A DNA stretch of 64,000 nt from Hyphomonas sp. (GTDB lineage: Bacteria; Pseudomonadota; Alphaproteobacteria; Caulobacterales; Hyphomonadaceae), in NCBI RefSeq assembly GCF_013823385.1, contig NZ_PNMA01000006.1, forward strand, positions 62,001-126,000, in the 5' to 3' direction. Below the pieces are notes generated by a model, which worked only from the letters and a program-made list of their open reading frames with translations, searched no databases and was not told where the DNA came from. Position 1 is the first letter of the stretch. Each line of letters starts with the position of its first letter. The position numbers and the translations under genes were made by a program. Shown here in pieces: positions 1-8,225 of this stretch.

Positions 1-268
1 CATCCGCCGCCGCGATGCGCAGGCCGGGGACGAGGTTGTCGAGCGAGGTAACGTCGGTAACGCGTTGTTTTTCCAGCGTTGAGGAGGAAAGCGCGGTGAT
101 GGCGATCGGGACATCCTGAACGTCTTCAGCCCGTTTCTGCGCCGTTACGACAATGCTCTCCAGCCGGCGCGCGGAGGCCTCTTCCTGAGGCTCGGTTTCG
201 GTCTGCGCGACAGCGCTGCCGGTCCAGAGAAGGGCGACCGCCCCGGTTCCGATCAAAAGAGATCTCAT
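1..268 (-). CDS. TonB-dependent receptor, N-terminal part (runs off the left edge)
   Basis: Only the first 89 codons lie in the window. They encode a signal peptide ending in a VAQ-type cleavage site near residue 22. A TonB-box-like stretch (ESIVVTAQKR, about residues 37-46) and the start of the plug domain (DVPIAITALS, then VTDVTSLDNLVPGLRI) follow. This is the standard N-terminus of an outer-membrane TonB-dependent receptor of the large 'iron complex/oligosaccharide' group; the substrate cannot be inferred from this fragment. The gene is divergent from a TetR regulator 85 bp away, which is a plausible local repressor (inference). Start chosen at the only ATG preceding the signal peptide. 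Confidence 0.85.
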   Translation of the reverse strand, partial: MRSLLIGTGAVALLWTGSAVAQTETEPQEEASARRLESIVVTAQKRAEDVQDVPIAITALSSSTLEKQRVTDVTSLDNLVPGLRIAAAD

Positions 269-353
269 CGCAGAATCCTTTTCTTCCATCCCTATTCGGA
301 GGCGATTGGATAGCGATCACTAGCACTTTTACAATAGCTTTAATTACCGTTTC

Positions 354-1088
354 ATGATGTTTGGCCTATATGTGTGCAGAATGAGCACAGCCAGCGTGGG
401 GAACGCCGAGGAAATGAGCAGCCCTAAGAAAACGACCTCCCGCAAGGTGGCCGAGCCCATGCAGGTGGAAACCGCAACCAAGCAGCAGCCCCAGCAGGCC
501 CGCGCGCAGGATACGTTCGAGCTTATTCTCGACACTGCCGGCCGCCTGCTGGACGAGGTGGGGCTGGAGCGGCTGTCGACCAATCTGGTGTGCCGCCGGG
601 CGGGAATTTCCCCGCCTGCCCTCTACCGCTACTTCCCGAACAAATATGCCATTCTCCGGGAACTCGGCGACCGCCTCATGGCGCTGCAGGACCAGGCCGT
701 TCTGGAATGGATCGACGGGGGCGGGCTGGAAACCACGAGCTTTGAAGAGGAAGTGGCGAGCAATGTGCGCCTGCAGGAGCGGGTGAATGATATCACCCGG
801 CAATTCCCCGGAAACATCTTTGTACTGAGGGCGCTGCGGGCCATCCCCATCCTGCGGGAAGTGCGCCTCGCCTCCAGCGATATGGTGGCCGAGCGCATTG
901 CGGACGCCATGAAGGCGCGGGGCCACCCCGCCTCACGCGAGCGCCTGATTGCCAGCGCCCGTCTGACAACCGAACTGGCCTACAGCGCCATGGAGATGGT
1001 GCTGGAGGAGCCCCAGCGCGACGCGCATCAGATATGTACTGACGTCTCTAAAATGATCGCCAACCATTACAGGCAGCTGAAAGACTGA
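354..1088 (+). CDS. TetR/AcrR family transcriptional regulator
   Basis: A protein of up to 244 aa. The TetR helix-turn-helix lies about residues 45-95, with the diagnostic LSTNLVCRRAGISPPALYRYFPNKYAILREL pattern split over helices 2-3 and the Tyr-Arg-Tyr-Phe recognition end. A helical ligand-binding domain follows. The first 40 residues are polar, Gln/Lys-rich and probably disordered. In-frame ATGs at 354, 357, 381 and 414 all lack a good Shine-Dalgarno, so the true start is uncertain. It is divergent from the truncated TonB receptor on the left, so it may control nutrient uptake by that receptor. The ligand is unknown. Confidence 0.85.
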   Translation: MMFGLYVCRMSTASVGNAEEMSSPKKTTSRKVAEPMQVETATKQQPQQARAQDTFELILDTAGRLLDEVGLERLSTNLVCRRAGISPPALYRYFPNKYAILRELGDRLMALQDQAVLEWIDGGGLETTSFEEEVASNVRLQERVNDITRQFPGNIFVLRALRAIPILREVRLASSDMVAERIADAMKARGHPASRERLIASARLTTELAYSAMEMVLEEPQRDAHQICTDVSKMIANHYRQLKD

Positions 1089-1101
1089 AAGCTGCCGGCG
1101 C

Positions 1102-1305
1102 CTATTTGAAGGCGCAGCCTTCCTTCACGCCGAACATCTTGAAGATCATCGCCGCCGGGCAAAAACCAGTGACGGAGGCCTGCAACATGTTAAGGCCGGC
1201 AAAGGCCGTCAGCAGGAACCAGTAAGGCGAGACGAAATATCCGAGCGCCAGGCTGGCAAGCACAACGCAGCCAGCAAAAGCGAGAACAGCACGATCAAGG
1301 TTCAT
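1102..1305 (-). CDS. DUF2892 (YgaP-like) small inner-membrane protein
   Basis: 67 aa with two hydrophobic segments (about residues 8-24 and 28-46) and the family signature around VTGFCPAAMIFKMFGV, with a Gly-x-Cys-Pro motif. This matches the DUF2892 membrane domain that forms the C-terminus of E. coli YgaP, where it is fused to a rhodanese domain. Here the rhodanese is a separate gene on the other side of the sulfide locus (3217-3576). The gene is last in a leftward operon after SQR and thioredoxin, 22 nt downstream of the thioredoxin stop. The start is the ATG that begins a typical MNLDRAV N-terminus of the family; an upstream extension would run through the thioredoxin gene. Confidence 0.8.
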   Translation of the reverse strand: MNLDRAVLAFAGCVVLASLALGYFVSPYWFLLTAFAGLNMLQASVTGFCPAAMIFKMFGVKEGCAFK

Positions 1306-1327
1306 TTGAAGTTGCTCCGTTGAGGGA

Positions 1328-1783
1328 TCAGTTGGGGGATGGCGCCAGGCCAAACAGGCCACGCACCCAGCGCTCAAGCGCGCCGCCGCCGGGCGCGCCC
1401 GCCTGTTTGGAGATTTCCCGGCCGCCCTTCCAGGCAACCAACGTCGGCACGCCGCGAATATTGAGGCGAATGGCGGCATCGGGGTGACGGTCGGTGTTGA
1501 TCTTGTAGAAGCGAACATCCCCTTGAAGATGTTCCGCCGCCGTCGCGTAATGCGGCGCCATCATCCGGCAGGGACCACACCAGGGCGCCCAGAGATCGAC
1601 CACAAAGGCGCCGGTATCCTTCTTCTCAAGCATCTGCATCTGGTCGTTCGTGATATCCATCGGCTGGGGCGTTGCCAGCGCCTCCGAGCACCGGCCACAT
1701 TTTGCCGCCGCGAGCGACTTGTCTTCCGGCACGCGGTTGACCGCATTGCACGCCAGACACACGATCATTCTGTCTTCCGCCAT
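1328..1783 (-). CDS. trxC: Thioredoxin 2-type (zinc-finger thioredoxin)
   Basis: 151 aa. Two N-terminal CxxC pairs (Cys9/Cys12 and Cys29/Cys32) form the zinc-binding module of the TrxC/Trx2 class. The thioredoxin fold follows, with the redox-active WCGPC (Trp68, Cys69, Cys72) and the cis-Pro loop RGVPTLV. It is a cytoplasmic dithiol-disulfide reductant. It lies 24 nt downstream of the sulfide:quinone oxidoreductase gene and upstream of the DUF2892 gene, so here it probably reduces persulfides or acts as sulfane-sulfur acceptor for products of SQR (inference). The length fits the family (about 140-150 aa). Confidence 0.92.
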   Translation of the reverse strand: MAEDRMIVCLACNAVNRVPEDKSLAAAKCGRCSEALATPQPMDITNDQMQMLEKKDTGAFVVDLWAPWCGPCRMMAPHYATAAEHLQGDVRFYKINTDRHPDAAIRLNIRGVPTLVAWKGGREISKQAGAPGGGALERWVRGLFGLAPSPN

Positions 1784-1807
1784 GTCTGCCTCTCCTTGAA
1801 GGCGCCT

Positions 1808-3079
1808 TCAGCCTTTCAGCTTGTAGGTCTTGATGAGGGCCAGAGCGGCGTTCTCATAGAACGTCTCCGCCTTTCCGGCCCTCACCTTCCCGATGAAGTA
1901 TTTTTCGAATCCGACTTTTGCCGTGTGGACCCAGCCGCCCGAGCCAGACCAGTTCACATTGCGCGGCGGGATCTGGGGCTGAGCAATGAAGGCGACGCCC
2001 TTGTCGCCGAAATCTGCAAGGCAGATGGCGTTCCAGGTCGCTTCATGGGTCGGTTCCTTGCCATCCAGGATGTCGGCCAGATTCCGAGCGGTCGCGGTGA
2101 CCATGGACTCGATCATGAAGCCTGTTTTCGGCACGCCCACCGGAACCGGCGTCTTGCCGACAGGCGGTATCGCGATGCAGACACCGAGCCCGAAGATTTC
2201 CGGATATTTCGGGTTGCGCTGATGCTTGTCCGTCAGGATGAAGCCGCGCGGATTGGTGAGCCCTTCAATGCCATGCACGGCTTTGACACCTCTGAAGGCG
2301 GGCAGCATCATCGAATATTTCATCGGCAGTTCGTGAACCTGCTTCACGCTGCCATCCTCATTGACTTCCTCGACCGTCATCTTGCCGGCCTCGGCCTTGA
2401 CGACGCGCGCATTGGTGATCCACTTGATGTGGCGCTCACGCATCTCGCTTTCCAAGAGGCCCTTGGTGTCGCCAACCCCATCAAGACCGAGATGGCCGAT
2501 ATAGGGCTCGGAGGTGACGAAGGTCATCGGCACGCGGTCCCGGATCTTCCGTTTCCGGAGTTCCGTCTCGATGATCATCAGGGTTTCATAGGCCGGCCCA
2601 TAGCAGGACGCGCCCTGCACCGCGCCGACGATGACCGGGCCGGGATCCTGGCAGAACTGCTCGAAAGCCGTGTGCGCGGCTGTGGCATGGTCGATATGGC
2701 AGACCGACTGGGTGAAGCCCTCAGGGCCAAGCCCCTCGATCTCGTCGAAGGCCAGCTCCGGACCTGTTGCGATGACGAGATAATCATAGTCGACAAACCG
2801 GCCGTCGCTCATGCGGACGCGCTTTGCCTCGGGCTCCACCCGCTCTGCCTTGCCGACAATGAGGTCAATGTTCCGCTTCTTCATGGGACCTGCGAGGTCT
2901 ACCAGAATGTCCTCGCGCTCGCGCCAACCGACGAGAACCCACGGATTGGACGGAACAAACTGATAGAAATCCGTCTCGTTGATAACGGACACACTATTCT
3001 CCCGCCCGACCGCGTGGCGGATTTCGTAAGCGGCGATTACCCCGCCAAGGCCAGCCCCCAGAACGACGATTTTAGCCAT
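1808..3079 (-). CDS. sqr: Sulfide:quinone oxidoreductase
   Basis: 423 aa flavoprotein of the disulfide-reductase superfamily. An N-terminal dinucleotide-binding GAGLGG motif (residues 8-13) and the second FAD motif (LVIATGPEL, about 101-109) are present. Three cysteines at 127, 159 and 353 (VCHID, GASCYGP, ICLADFG) fall at the positions reported as essential in the Rhodobacter capsulatus enzyme. SQR oxidises sulfide to polysulfide or sulfane sulfur and passes electrons to the quinone pool as a peripheral membrane protein. It is the first gene of a leftward operon with thioredoxin 2 and a DUF2892 protein, and is divergent from rhodanese. A 9-bp inverted repeat in its promoter region suggests control by the ArsR-type regulator encoded at 7827-8153. 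Confidence 0.9.
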   Translation of the reverse strand: MAKIVVLGAGLGGVIAAYEIRHAVGRENSVSVINETDFYQFVPSNPWVLVGWREREDILVDLAGPMKKRNIDLIVGKAERVEPEAKRVRMSDGRFVDYDYLVIATGPELAFDEIEGLGPEGFTQSVCHIDHATAAHTAFEQFCQDPGPVIVGAVQGASCYGPAYETLMIIETELRKRKIRDRVPMTFVTSEPYIGHLGLDGVGDTKGLLESEMRERHIKWITNARVVKAEAGKMTVEEVNEDGSVKQVHELPMKYSMMLPAFRGVKAVHGIEGLTNPRGFILTDKHQRNPKYPEIFGLGVCIAIPPVGKTPVPVGVPKTGFMIESMVTATARNLADILDGKEPTHEATWNAICLADFGDKGVAFIAQPQIPPRNVNWSGSGGWVHTAKVGFEKYFIGKVRAGKAETFYENAALALIKTYKLKG

Positions 3080-3114
3080 TTTTCTGCGCTCCCATCTTGA
3101 TCAGAAAGATAATT

Positions 3115-3138
3115 GTATTTTATTGTTTTATAAAATAC
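3115..3138. promoter_or_regulatory. Inverted repeat in divergent sulfide-locus promoter; candidate ArsR/SqrR operator
   Basis: A perfect 9-bp inverted repeat (GTATTTTAT, 6-nt spacer TGTTTT, ATAAAATAC) lies in an unusually AT-rich island between sqr and rhodanese. AT-rich dyads of this kind are the typical targets of BigR/SqrR/YgaV-type ArsR repressors, and such a regulator closes the rightward operon. The dyad could control both directions at once. Binding is inferred, not shown. Confidence 0.55.
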
Positions 3139-3216
3139 GTATTATTGCTTATGGCTCAAGGGGGAAAATTGCGGTTGTGACAAACCATCCCGAAAGCCTG
3201 CTTACGGAGACCAATC

Positions 3217-3576
3217 ATGAGCGACCCGAGAGACCTTGATCCCAAAGCTGTTTTTGACGCGCTGAAGCGCGGCGAATTGCTGCTGATCGATGTTCGCGAA
3301 CCGGCGGAATTTGCAAACCAGCGCATTCACGGCGCCCTGCTCTATCCGCTGTCGACCTTCGACGCCCGGGCCATCCCGGCAAATCCGGGCCGGCGGATCG
3401 TTTTCCAGTGCGGATCGGGCAAACGTTCGCGCATGGCACTCGACAAGTTTCTGGCCGAGACCGGCGCAGAGGCCGCCCATATGGCAGGGGGCATCGGCGC
3501 GTGGAAATCCGCCGGCCTGCCTTGCGTTTCCATCAACCCAGCGACCGGCGCGGTCGAAGATCATGGCCGTTACTGA
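3217..3576 (+). CDS. Single-domain rhodanese (thiosulfate/persulfide sulfurtransferase)
   Basis: 119 aa, one rhodanese domain: LLLIDVREPAEFANQRIHGA (about residues 21-40), then the active-site loop with Cys65 in CGSGKRS and the conserved MAGGIGAWKSAGLP near the end. It moves sulfane sulfur from persulfides to acceptors in the cytoplasm. It is first in the rightward operon, divergent from SQR, and is followed within 1-2 nt by an RND adaptor. Together with the separate DUF2892 protein (1102-1305) it recreates the two halves of E. coli YgaP. The start ATG is preceded by ACGGAG. Confidence 0.9.
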   Translation: MSDPRDLDPKAVFDALKRGELLLIDVREPAEFANQRIHGALLYPLSTFDARAIPANPGRRIVFQCGSGKRSRMALDKFLAETGAEAAHMAGGIGAWKSAGLPCVSINPATGAVEDHGRY

Positions 3577-3577
3577 G

Positions 3578-4555
3578 ATGCGAACACTTTTTGTTTCAGC
3601 CATGGCCGCACTGGCCATTTCGGGCCAGGCGAATGCCCAGATACTGACGGTCGAGGAGTCGATTGTCGTGGACTATCGCCCCGTAATCGCGCGCATCGAA
3701 GCGGGCGATACGGCGACGGCGCGCTCGCGCCTGCAGGGCGTGGTGACACGGCTGAACATCGTCGAGGGCCAGATCGTCAAGGCCGGCGAGGTCGTGGCGA
3801 TCGTGACCGATGATACAATTTCACCGCAGCTCTCCTCGCTCAGTTCGCGGATAGAAGGGCTGAAGTCCCAGATCCGGCAGTCTGAAGAAGATCTGACGCG
3901 GAATGAGGGATTGCTCGCGCGCGGATTTTATCCGAAGGCACGGCTCGACGAGGAACGCACGACGCTGGATGTGCTGCGGCGCAGCCTGGCATCGACAGAA
4001 GCCGAACGCCGGGCCCTCTCGGCCCGCGAAGCGGAAGGACGCATCCTGGCGCCAGCCAACGCGCATGTGACGGCCGTAAATGTGGTGCAGGGCTCTGTGG
4101 TCTCGCCCGGCGAAATTCTTGCGAGCTTTGCGACCGTGAACGGGATCGTGCGGCTTGCCCTGCCCGAGCGCCATGCCGCCTCGATTGCCGAGGGCGAAAC
4201 GATCTCGCTGCGCCTGCCTTCCCGCTCGGATGATATTCGCACCGCAACGATCATGAAAATCTATCCGGAACTCCGTCAGGGGTCGGTCATTGCCGATGCG
4301 ACGGTTCAGGGCGGGCTCACGGCGCTGTTCGGGGAGCGGGTTGACGTGCTCGCACCGGTCGGAGAGCGGCGGGCCATCCGTATTCCGAAGGAATATGTCT
4401 CGACGCGCTTCGGGGTGGACTTTGTGCGCGTCGCCGTGGGTGAGCGCTTCGTGGACGCACCTGTGGCGCTGGCGGCCCCGCTGGTGGACGATACGGGACA
4501 GTATGAAATCCTCTCGGGCCTGCGGCCCGGCGATAAAATCCAGAAACCGGAATAG
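3578..4555 (+). CDS. RND efflux periplasmic adaptor (membrane fusion protein)
   Basis: 325 aa from the ATG at 3578, which directly follows the rhodanese stop and opens a clean signal peptide (MRTLFVSAMAALAISGQANAQ). An ATG at 3563 is an alternative. The order is typical: barrel/lipoyl half-motif (SRLQGVVTRLNIVEGQIVKAGEVVA), a coiled-coil hairpin (about residues 85-150), the second lipoyl half (RILAPANAHVTAVNVVQGSVV) and a C-terminal membrane-proximal domain. It bridges the RND pump encoded 6 nt downstream to an outer-membrane channel, for which no gene is present here. Location in a sulfide/persulfide operon suggests export of a sulfur-linked toxic compound (inference). Confidence 0.85.
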   Translation: MRTLFVSAMAALAISGQANAQILTVEESIVVDYRPVIARIEAGDTATARSRLQGVVTRLNIVEGQIVKAGEVVAIVTDDTISPQLSSLSSRIEGLKSQIRQSEEDLTRNEGLLARGFYPKARLDEERTTLDVLRRSLASTEAERRALSAREAEGRILAPANAHVTAVNVVQGSVVSPGEILASFATVNGIVRLALPERHAASIAEGETISLRLPSRSDDIRTATIMKIYPELRQGSVIADATVQGGLTALFGERVDVLAPVGERRAIRIPKEYVSTRFGVDFVRVAVGERFVDAPVALAAPLVDDTGQYEILSGLRPGDKIQKPE

Positions 4556-4561
4556 AAGCAG

Positions 4562-7500
4562 ATGAAACCGGACCTTTCGGGCTCCATTACGCGGTCGACC
4601 ATCCGGTCGCCGCTGACGCCGCTTTTCCTGCTGACCGCGCTGGCTGTCGGCCTGATCGCCCTGCTGACGATTCCGCGGGAAGAAGAACCGCAGATTTCCG
4701 TGCCGATGGTGGATATCCTGGTGTCTGCGCCGGGCCTCAAGGCCGCCGACGCCGTGGAACAGGTAACCAAGCCGCTGGAGAGCATCATCCTGGCACTGCC
4801 GGATGTGGACCATGTCTACTCCCAGACCCAGGATGACGCCGCGATGGTGACCGCGCGGTTCGATGTCGGCACCGATGCCGACAATGCGATCCTGCGTGTG
4901 CATGAAAAGATCCGGGCAAACCTCGATTCCATCCCTTATGACGTGCCGATGCCGCTGGTGGTGGGGCGCGGTATCAATGACGTTCCGATCGTGACGCTGA
5001 CGATTTCTCCCGATGCGTGGACGGGCGATGTGTGGAACGACACGGCGCTGCGCATGCTGGCAGACGAGCTGCGCAATGAGCTGATGAAGGTTCCAGATGT
5101 CGGCATCACCGATGTGATCGGCGGGCGGCCTCTGGAATTGCGGGTCGAGCCGGATATCCAGGCGCTGTCGGCGCAGGGTGTTTCGCTGCAGACCCTGGTG
5201 CAAAGCGTACAGAACGCAGCCGCCGCCCTGCCGTCCGGCCGGGCCCATCAGGATGGCAACTCCCTGATCGTGCAGGCGGGTGACCGTATCAATGCCGTCC
5301 ACGAACTGGAGCGGCTGCAGATCCGGGGCGCGGGCGGGCGCGTCGTGTATCTGAGTGATGTGGCGAATGTGAAGGTAACCGGCGCAGAAACGGACACGCG
5401 CGTGTGGACCATGCTGCATGGCGAGGATGGGAACTTCAGCGCCGCGCCGGCGGTGACCGTGTCGCTGGCCAAGCGGCCGGGCGCCAACGCCGTGGTCGTG
5501 TCGGAAGCAATCCTCCACCGGGTAGAGGCCCTGAAAGGCAATCTGATCCCGGAAGGCATTCATGTCGAGGTGACCCGCGATTATGGCGAAACGGCAAACC
5601 ACAAAGCCAATGAACTGCTGTTCCACCTTGGCCTTGCGACCATTTCCATTGTCGTGCTGATCGCGTTCAGCATCGGCTGGCGCGAAGCGCTGGTGACGCT
5701 GATCGTCATTCCGACGACCATCCTGCTCACCCTCTTCGCCTCGCTGATGATGGGCTACACCATCAACCGGGTGAGCCTGTTTGCACTGATCTTCTCCATC
5801 GGCATCCTTGTGGATGATGCCATCGTGATCATCGAGAACATCGCCCGCCACTGGGCCATGAAGGACGGGCGCACCCGCATTCAGGCCGCCATTGAGGCGG
5901 TCTCCGAAGTTGGCAACCCCACCATCATCGCCACGCTGACCGTGATTGCCGCGCTCCTGCCGATGATGTTCGTGTCCGGACTGATGGGGCCCTACATGGC
6001 GCCCATCCCGGCGAACGCTTCGGCGGCAATGCTGTTCTCCTTCTTTGTGGCCGTGGGGATTGCGCCCTGGCTGATGATGAAGATTGCCGGCAAGGCGCCG
6101 CTGCACGGGGCGCATGATGGCGTGCACAGCGAAACGCGTCTCAGCCGGTTTTATGGCCGGGTGGCGGCGCCGATTGTGGCGTCGAAACGGAACGCCTGGA
6201 TTTTCCTCGGCATTGTCGGGGTTGCGACGCTGCTGTCGCTGACGCTGTTTGCTACCAAGGCGGTGCCGGTAAAGCTGCTGCCGTTCGACAACAAATCCGA
6301 AATCCAGGTGATCGTGGACCTGCCAGAAAGTGCAACGCTGGAAGATACCGAGCGGGCGCTGTTTGCGCTGGCCGATGCCATTGGCCCGGTCGAGGAAATC
6401 ACCACCATTCAAGCCTATGCCGGCACGGCAGCGCCGTTCAATTTCAACGGTCTGGTGCGCCACTATTTCCTGCGCGCAAGCCCCGAGCTGGGCGACCTTC
6501 AGGTGAACCTGACGGCCAAGGAACACCGCAAGCGGGCGAGCCATGACATTGCGCTTGACCTGCGCGAGCGGCTGCTGGCTGTGCCCCTGCCGGAGGGGGC
6601 GAAGGTGAAGGTGGTGGAAGTGCCGCCGGGCCCGCCAGTGATCTCTACCCTGATGGCGGAAATCTATGGCCCGACGCCGGAAGCGCGCCGCAAGACGGCG
6701 GCGATCATCGAGCGCTTCTTCGAGGAGACCGATTTCATCGTGGATGTGGACAACTCCATGGGTGACCGGGCCCCGCGCCTGACCTTCGGGATTGATGAGC
6801 CAGCCGCGGCAGATGCCGGGGTTCTGCAGCAGGATATTCTCGACGCCATCGGCATGGCGTTTGGCGGGCAGACCGTGGGCGTAAGCCCGCGCGGCGAAGG
6901 CCGGGATCCGCTGAATATCCGTGTCTATCTCCCCCGGTCTCAGCGCAGCTGGACCCAGGAGATGGCCGCCATTCCCATACCGCGCCGGCTGGCCGGGACA
7001 GATGCCGTCCCCATCGAACTCGGCGAACTGGTCGAGGTACGCGAAGAGGCTGGCTCCGCCACGATTTTTCGCCGGGACGGGCATTTTGCCGACATGGTGA
7101 TGGGCGAACTGGCCGGGCGGTATGAGGCACCGATCTACGGAATGTTCGAGATTCAGGACCGGATAAAGGCGTTCGACTGGGCGTCCGAGGGCCTTGAGAT
7201 GCCGGCGGTGAGCCTCTATGGGCAGCCGGCCGACGAGACGGGCACGACGGTTCTGTGGGATGGCGAATGGGAGGTGACGTATGTGACCTTCCGGGACATG
7301 GGCATGGCATTCGGTGTGGCGCTGCTGGGGATCTATATCCTGGTGGTGGGCCAGTTTGGCACCTTCCGGGTGCCGCTGATTATCCTTACCCCTGTCCCCC
7401 TCACCCTGATCGGCATCATGATCGGGCACTGGCTGTTTGGGGCCGCATTTACAGCGACTTCGATGATCGGCTTCATTGCGCTGGCCGGGATTATCGTCCG

Positions 7501-7846
7501 GAACTCCATCCTTCTGGTGGACTTTATCCGCCACACGACGGACGCCGAGAAGCCGCTGAAGGAGGTGCTGCTGGAGGCCGGGGCGATCCGCTTCAAGCCG
7601 ATCGTGCTGACGGCGCTGGCCGCCATGATTGGGGCGGCGGTGATTTTGACAGACCCGATTTTTCAGGGGCTGGCGATTTCGCTGCTGTTCGGGCTCGCCT
7701 CGTCTACTGCCCTGACAGTATTGGTCATTCCGGCGATTTATATTGCCATTCGCGGGCCAGACTGGCGCCCGGCACGGACAGATGATGGACAAATCCGGAC
7801 AGTTTCGGACACGGGAGAGACAGACGGTGCCCCTCAGCAGACGTAA
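4562..7846 (+). CDS. RND-family inner-membrane efflux transporter
   Basis: 1094 aa, the full AcrB/MexB-like length: an N-terminal TM helix, a large periplasmic loop, TM2-7 with the proton-relay motif SIGILVDDAIVIIENIARHW (adjacent Asp residues in TM4), a second periplasmic loop, and TM8-12 ending in a motif rich in small and hydrophobic residues. The start EEEPQISVPMVDILVSAPG is typical of the HAE-like 'efflux RND permease' group seen with short adaptors. It is proton-driven export from the periplasm or inner leaflet. It is co-transcribed with rhodanese and its adaptor, and its 3' end overlaps the start of the ArsR regulator gene by 20 nt. The substrate is unknown. Confidence 0.9.
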   Translation: MKPDLSGSITRSTIRSPLTPLFLLTALAVGLIALLTIPREEEPQISVPMVDILVSAPGLKAADAVEQVTKPLESIILALPDVDHVYSQTQDDAAMVTARFDVGTDADNAILRVHEKIRANLDSIPYDVPMPLVVGRGINDVPIVTLTISPDAWTGDVWNDTALRMLADELRNELMKVPDVGITDVIGGRPLELRVEPDIQALSAQGVSLQTLVQSVQNAAAALPSGRAHQDGNSLIVQAGDRINAVHELERLQIRGAGGRVVYLSDVANVKVTGAETDTRVWTMLHGEDGNFSAAPAVTVSLAKRPGANAVVVSEAILHRVEALKGNLIPEGIHVEVTRDYGETANHKANELLFHLGLATISIVVLIAFSIGWREALVTLIVIPTTILLTLFASLMMGYTINRVSLFALIFSIGILVDDAIVIIENIARHWAMKDGRTRIQAAIEAVSEVGNPTIIATLTVIAALLPMMFVSGLMGPYMAPIPANASAAMLFSFFVAVGIAPWLMMKIAGKAPLHGAHDGVHSETRLSRFYGRVAAPIVASKRNAWIFLGIVGVATLLSLTLFATKAVPVKLLPFDNKSEIQVIVDLPESATLEDTERALFALADAIGPVEEITTIQAYAGTAAPFNFNGLVRHYFLRASPELGDLQVNLTAKEHRKRASHDIALDLRERLLAVPLPEGAKVKVVEVPPGPPVISTLMAEIYGPTPEARRKTAAIIERFFEETDFIVDVDNSMGDRAPRLTFGIDEPAAADAGVLQQDILDAIGMAFGGQTVGVSPRGEGRDPLNIRVYLPRSQRSWTQEMAAIPIPRRLAGTDAVPIELGELVEVREEAGSATIFRRDGHFADMVMGELAGRYEAPIYGMFEIQDRIKAFDWASEGLEMPAVSLYGQPADETGTTVLWDGEWEVTYVTFRDMGMAFGVALLGIYILVVGQFGTFRVPLIILTPVPLTLIGIMIGHWLFGAAFTATSMIGFIALAGIIVRNSILLVDFIRHTTDAEKPLKEVLLEAGAIRFKPIVLTALAAMIGAAVILTDPIFQGLAISLLFGLASSTALTVLVIPAIYIAIRGPDWRPARTDDGQIRTVSDTGETDGAPQQT
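7778..7812. repeat. Phased GGACA-type 10-bp repeats inside the 3' end of the RND gene
   Basis: Three copies of a roughly 10-bp unit (ACAAATCCGG, ACAGTTTCGG, and a partial ACACGG, preceded by a looser ACAGATGATGG) sit just upstream of the ArsR start. The complement reads TGTCCG-N4 repeated. The same unit occurs five times in tandem at 21501-21549. In the regulator's frame it would encode the DKSGQFRT peptide if translation began earlier, but the better start is downstream. Confidence 0.55.
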
Positions 7847-8153
7847 AAAGGACGAGGCGCTGACCATCGTTTCGGCCCGCGTTCAGGAGGCGGCCGAAGT
7901 GATGAAGGCGATGGCGAGCGAGACCCGCCTTAAGATCATGTGTGCCCTCGCCGGGGGAGAGCTGCCGGTGAACCAGCTGGCTGACCTCACCGGGCAGAGC
8001 CAGTCGGCCGTCTCCCAGCATCTGGCCAAGCTGCGGGCGGCCGGGCTTGTCCAGAGCCGGCGGGACGCGCAGACGATCTACTATCGCTGCCGCCCCGGCA
8101 TCGCGCAGGACATTATCGACACGCTGTGCGGGTTTTACGGCACGAAGGGCTGA
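7827..8153 (+). CDS. ArsR-family repressor, SqrR/BigR/YgaV-like persulfide sensor
   Basis: 108 aa from the GTG at 7827, which has GGGAGA eight nucleotides upstream; ATGs at 7782/7785 would add 14-15 residues. The winged helix contains QLADLTGQSQSAVSQHLAKLR (about residues 50-70) and SRRDAQTIYYR in the wing. It strongly resembles YgaV/BigR. Cysteines are at 39 (IMCAL, the first sensing Cys of the family), 88 (YYRC) and 101 (TLCGFY). In YgaV/BigR the partner Cys is four residues later (VYC), so the disulfide or tetrasulfide geometry may differ here. It probably represses the SQR and rhodanese operons and releases DNA on oxidation by sulfane sulfur. Confidence 0.85.
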   Translation: MPLSRRKKDEALTIVSARVQEAAEVMKAMASETRLKIMCALAGGELPVNQLADLTGQSQSAVSQHLAKLRAAGLVQSRRDAQTIYYRCRPGIAQDIIDTLCGFYGTKG

Positions 8154-8225
8154 GGGCCGGGCGCTGACCCTTGCGCCGGGGGGCAATCACTTCCACCATC
8201 GGGCAATTGTTCCAGATTGCTCCCG

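Noticed and set aside
1484-3100. Long plus-strand frame across thioredoxin and SQR
   Set aside because: No domain pattern, and the minus-strand genes have intact catalytic motifs.
3821-7867. A 1348-codon open frame on the minus strand antisense to the RND gene
   Set aside because: It is His/Arg/Gln-rich without any family pattern and lies opposite the fully recognised RND transporter; long antisense frames are common in GC-rich genomes.
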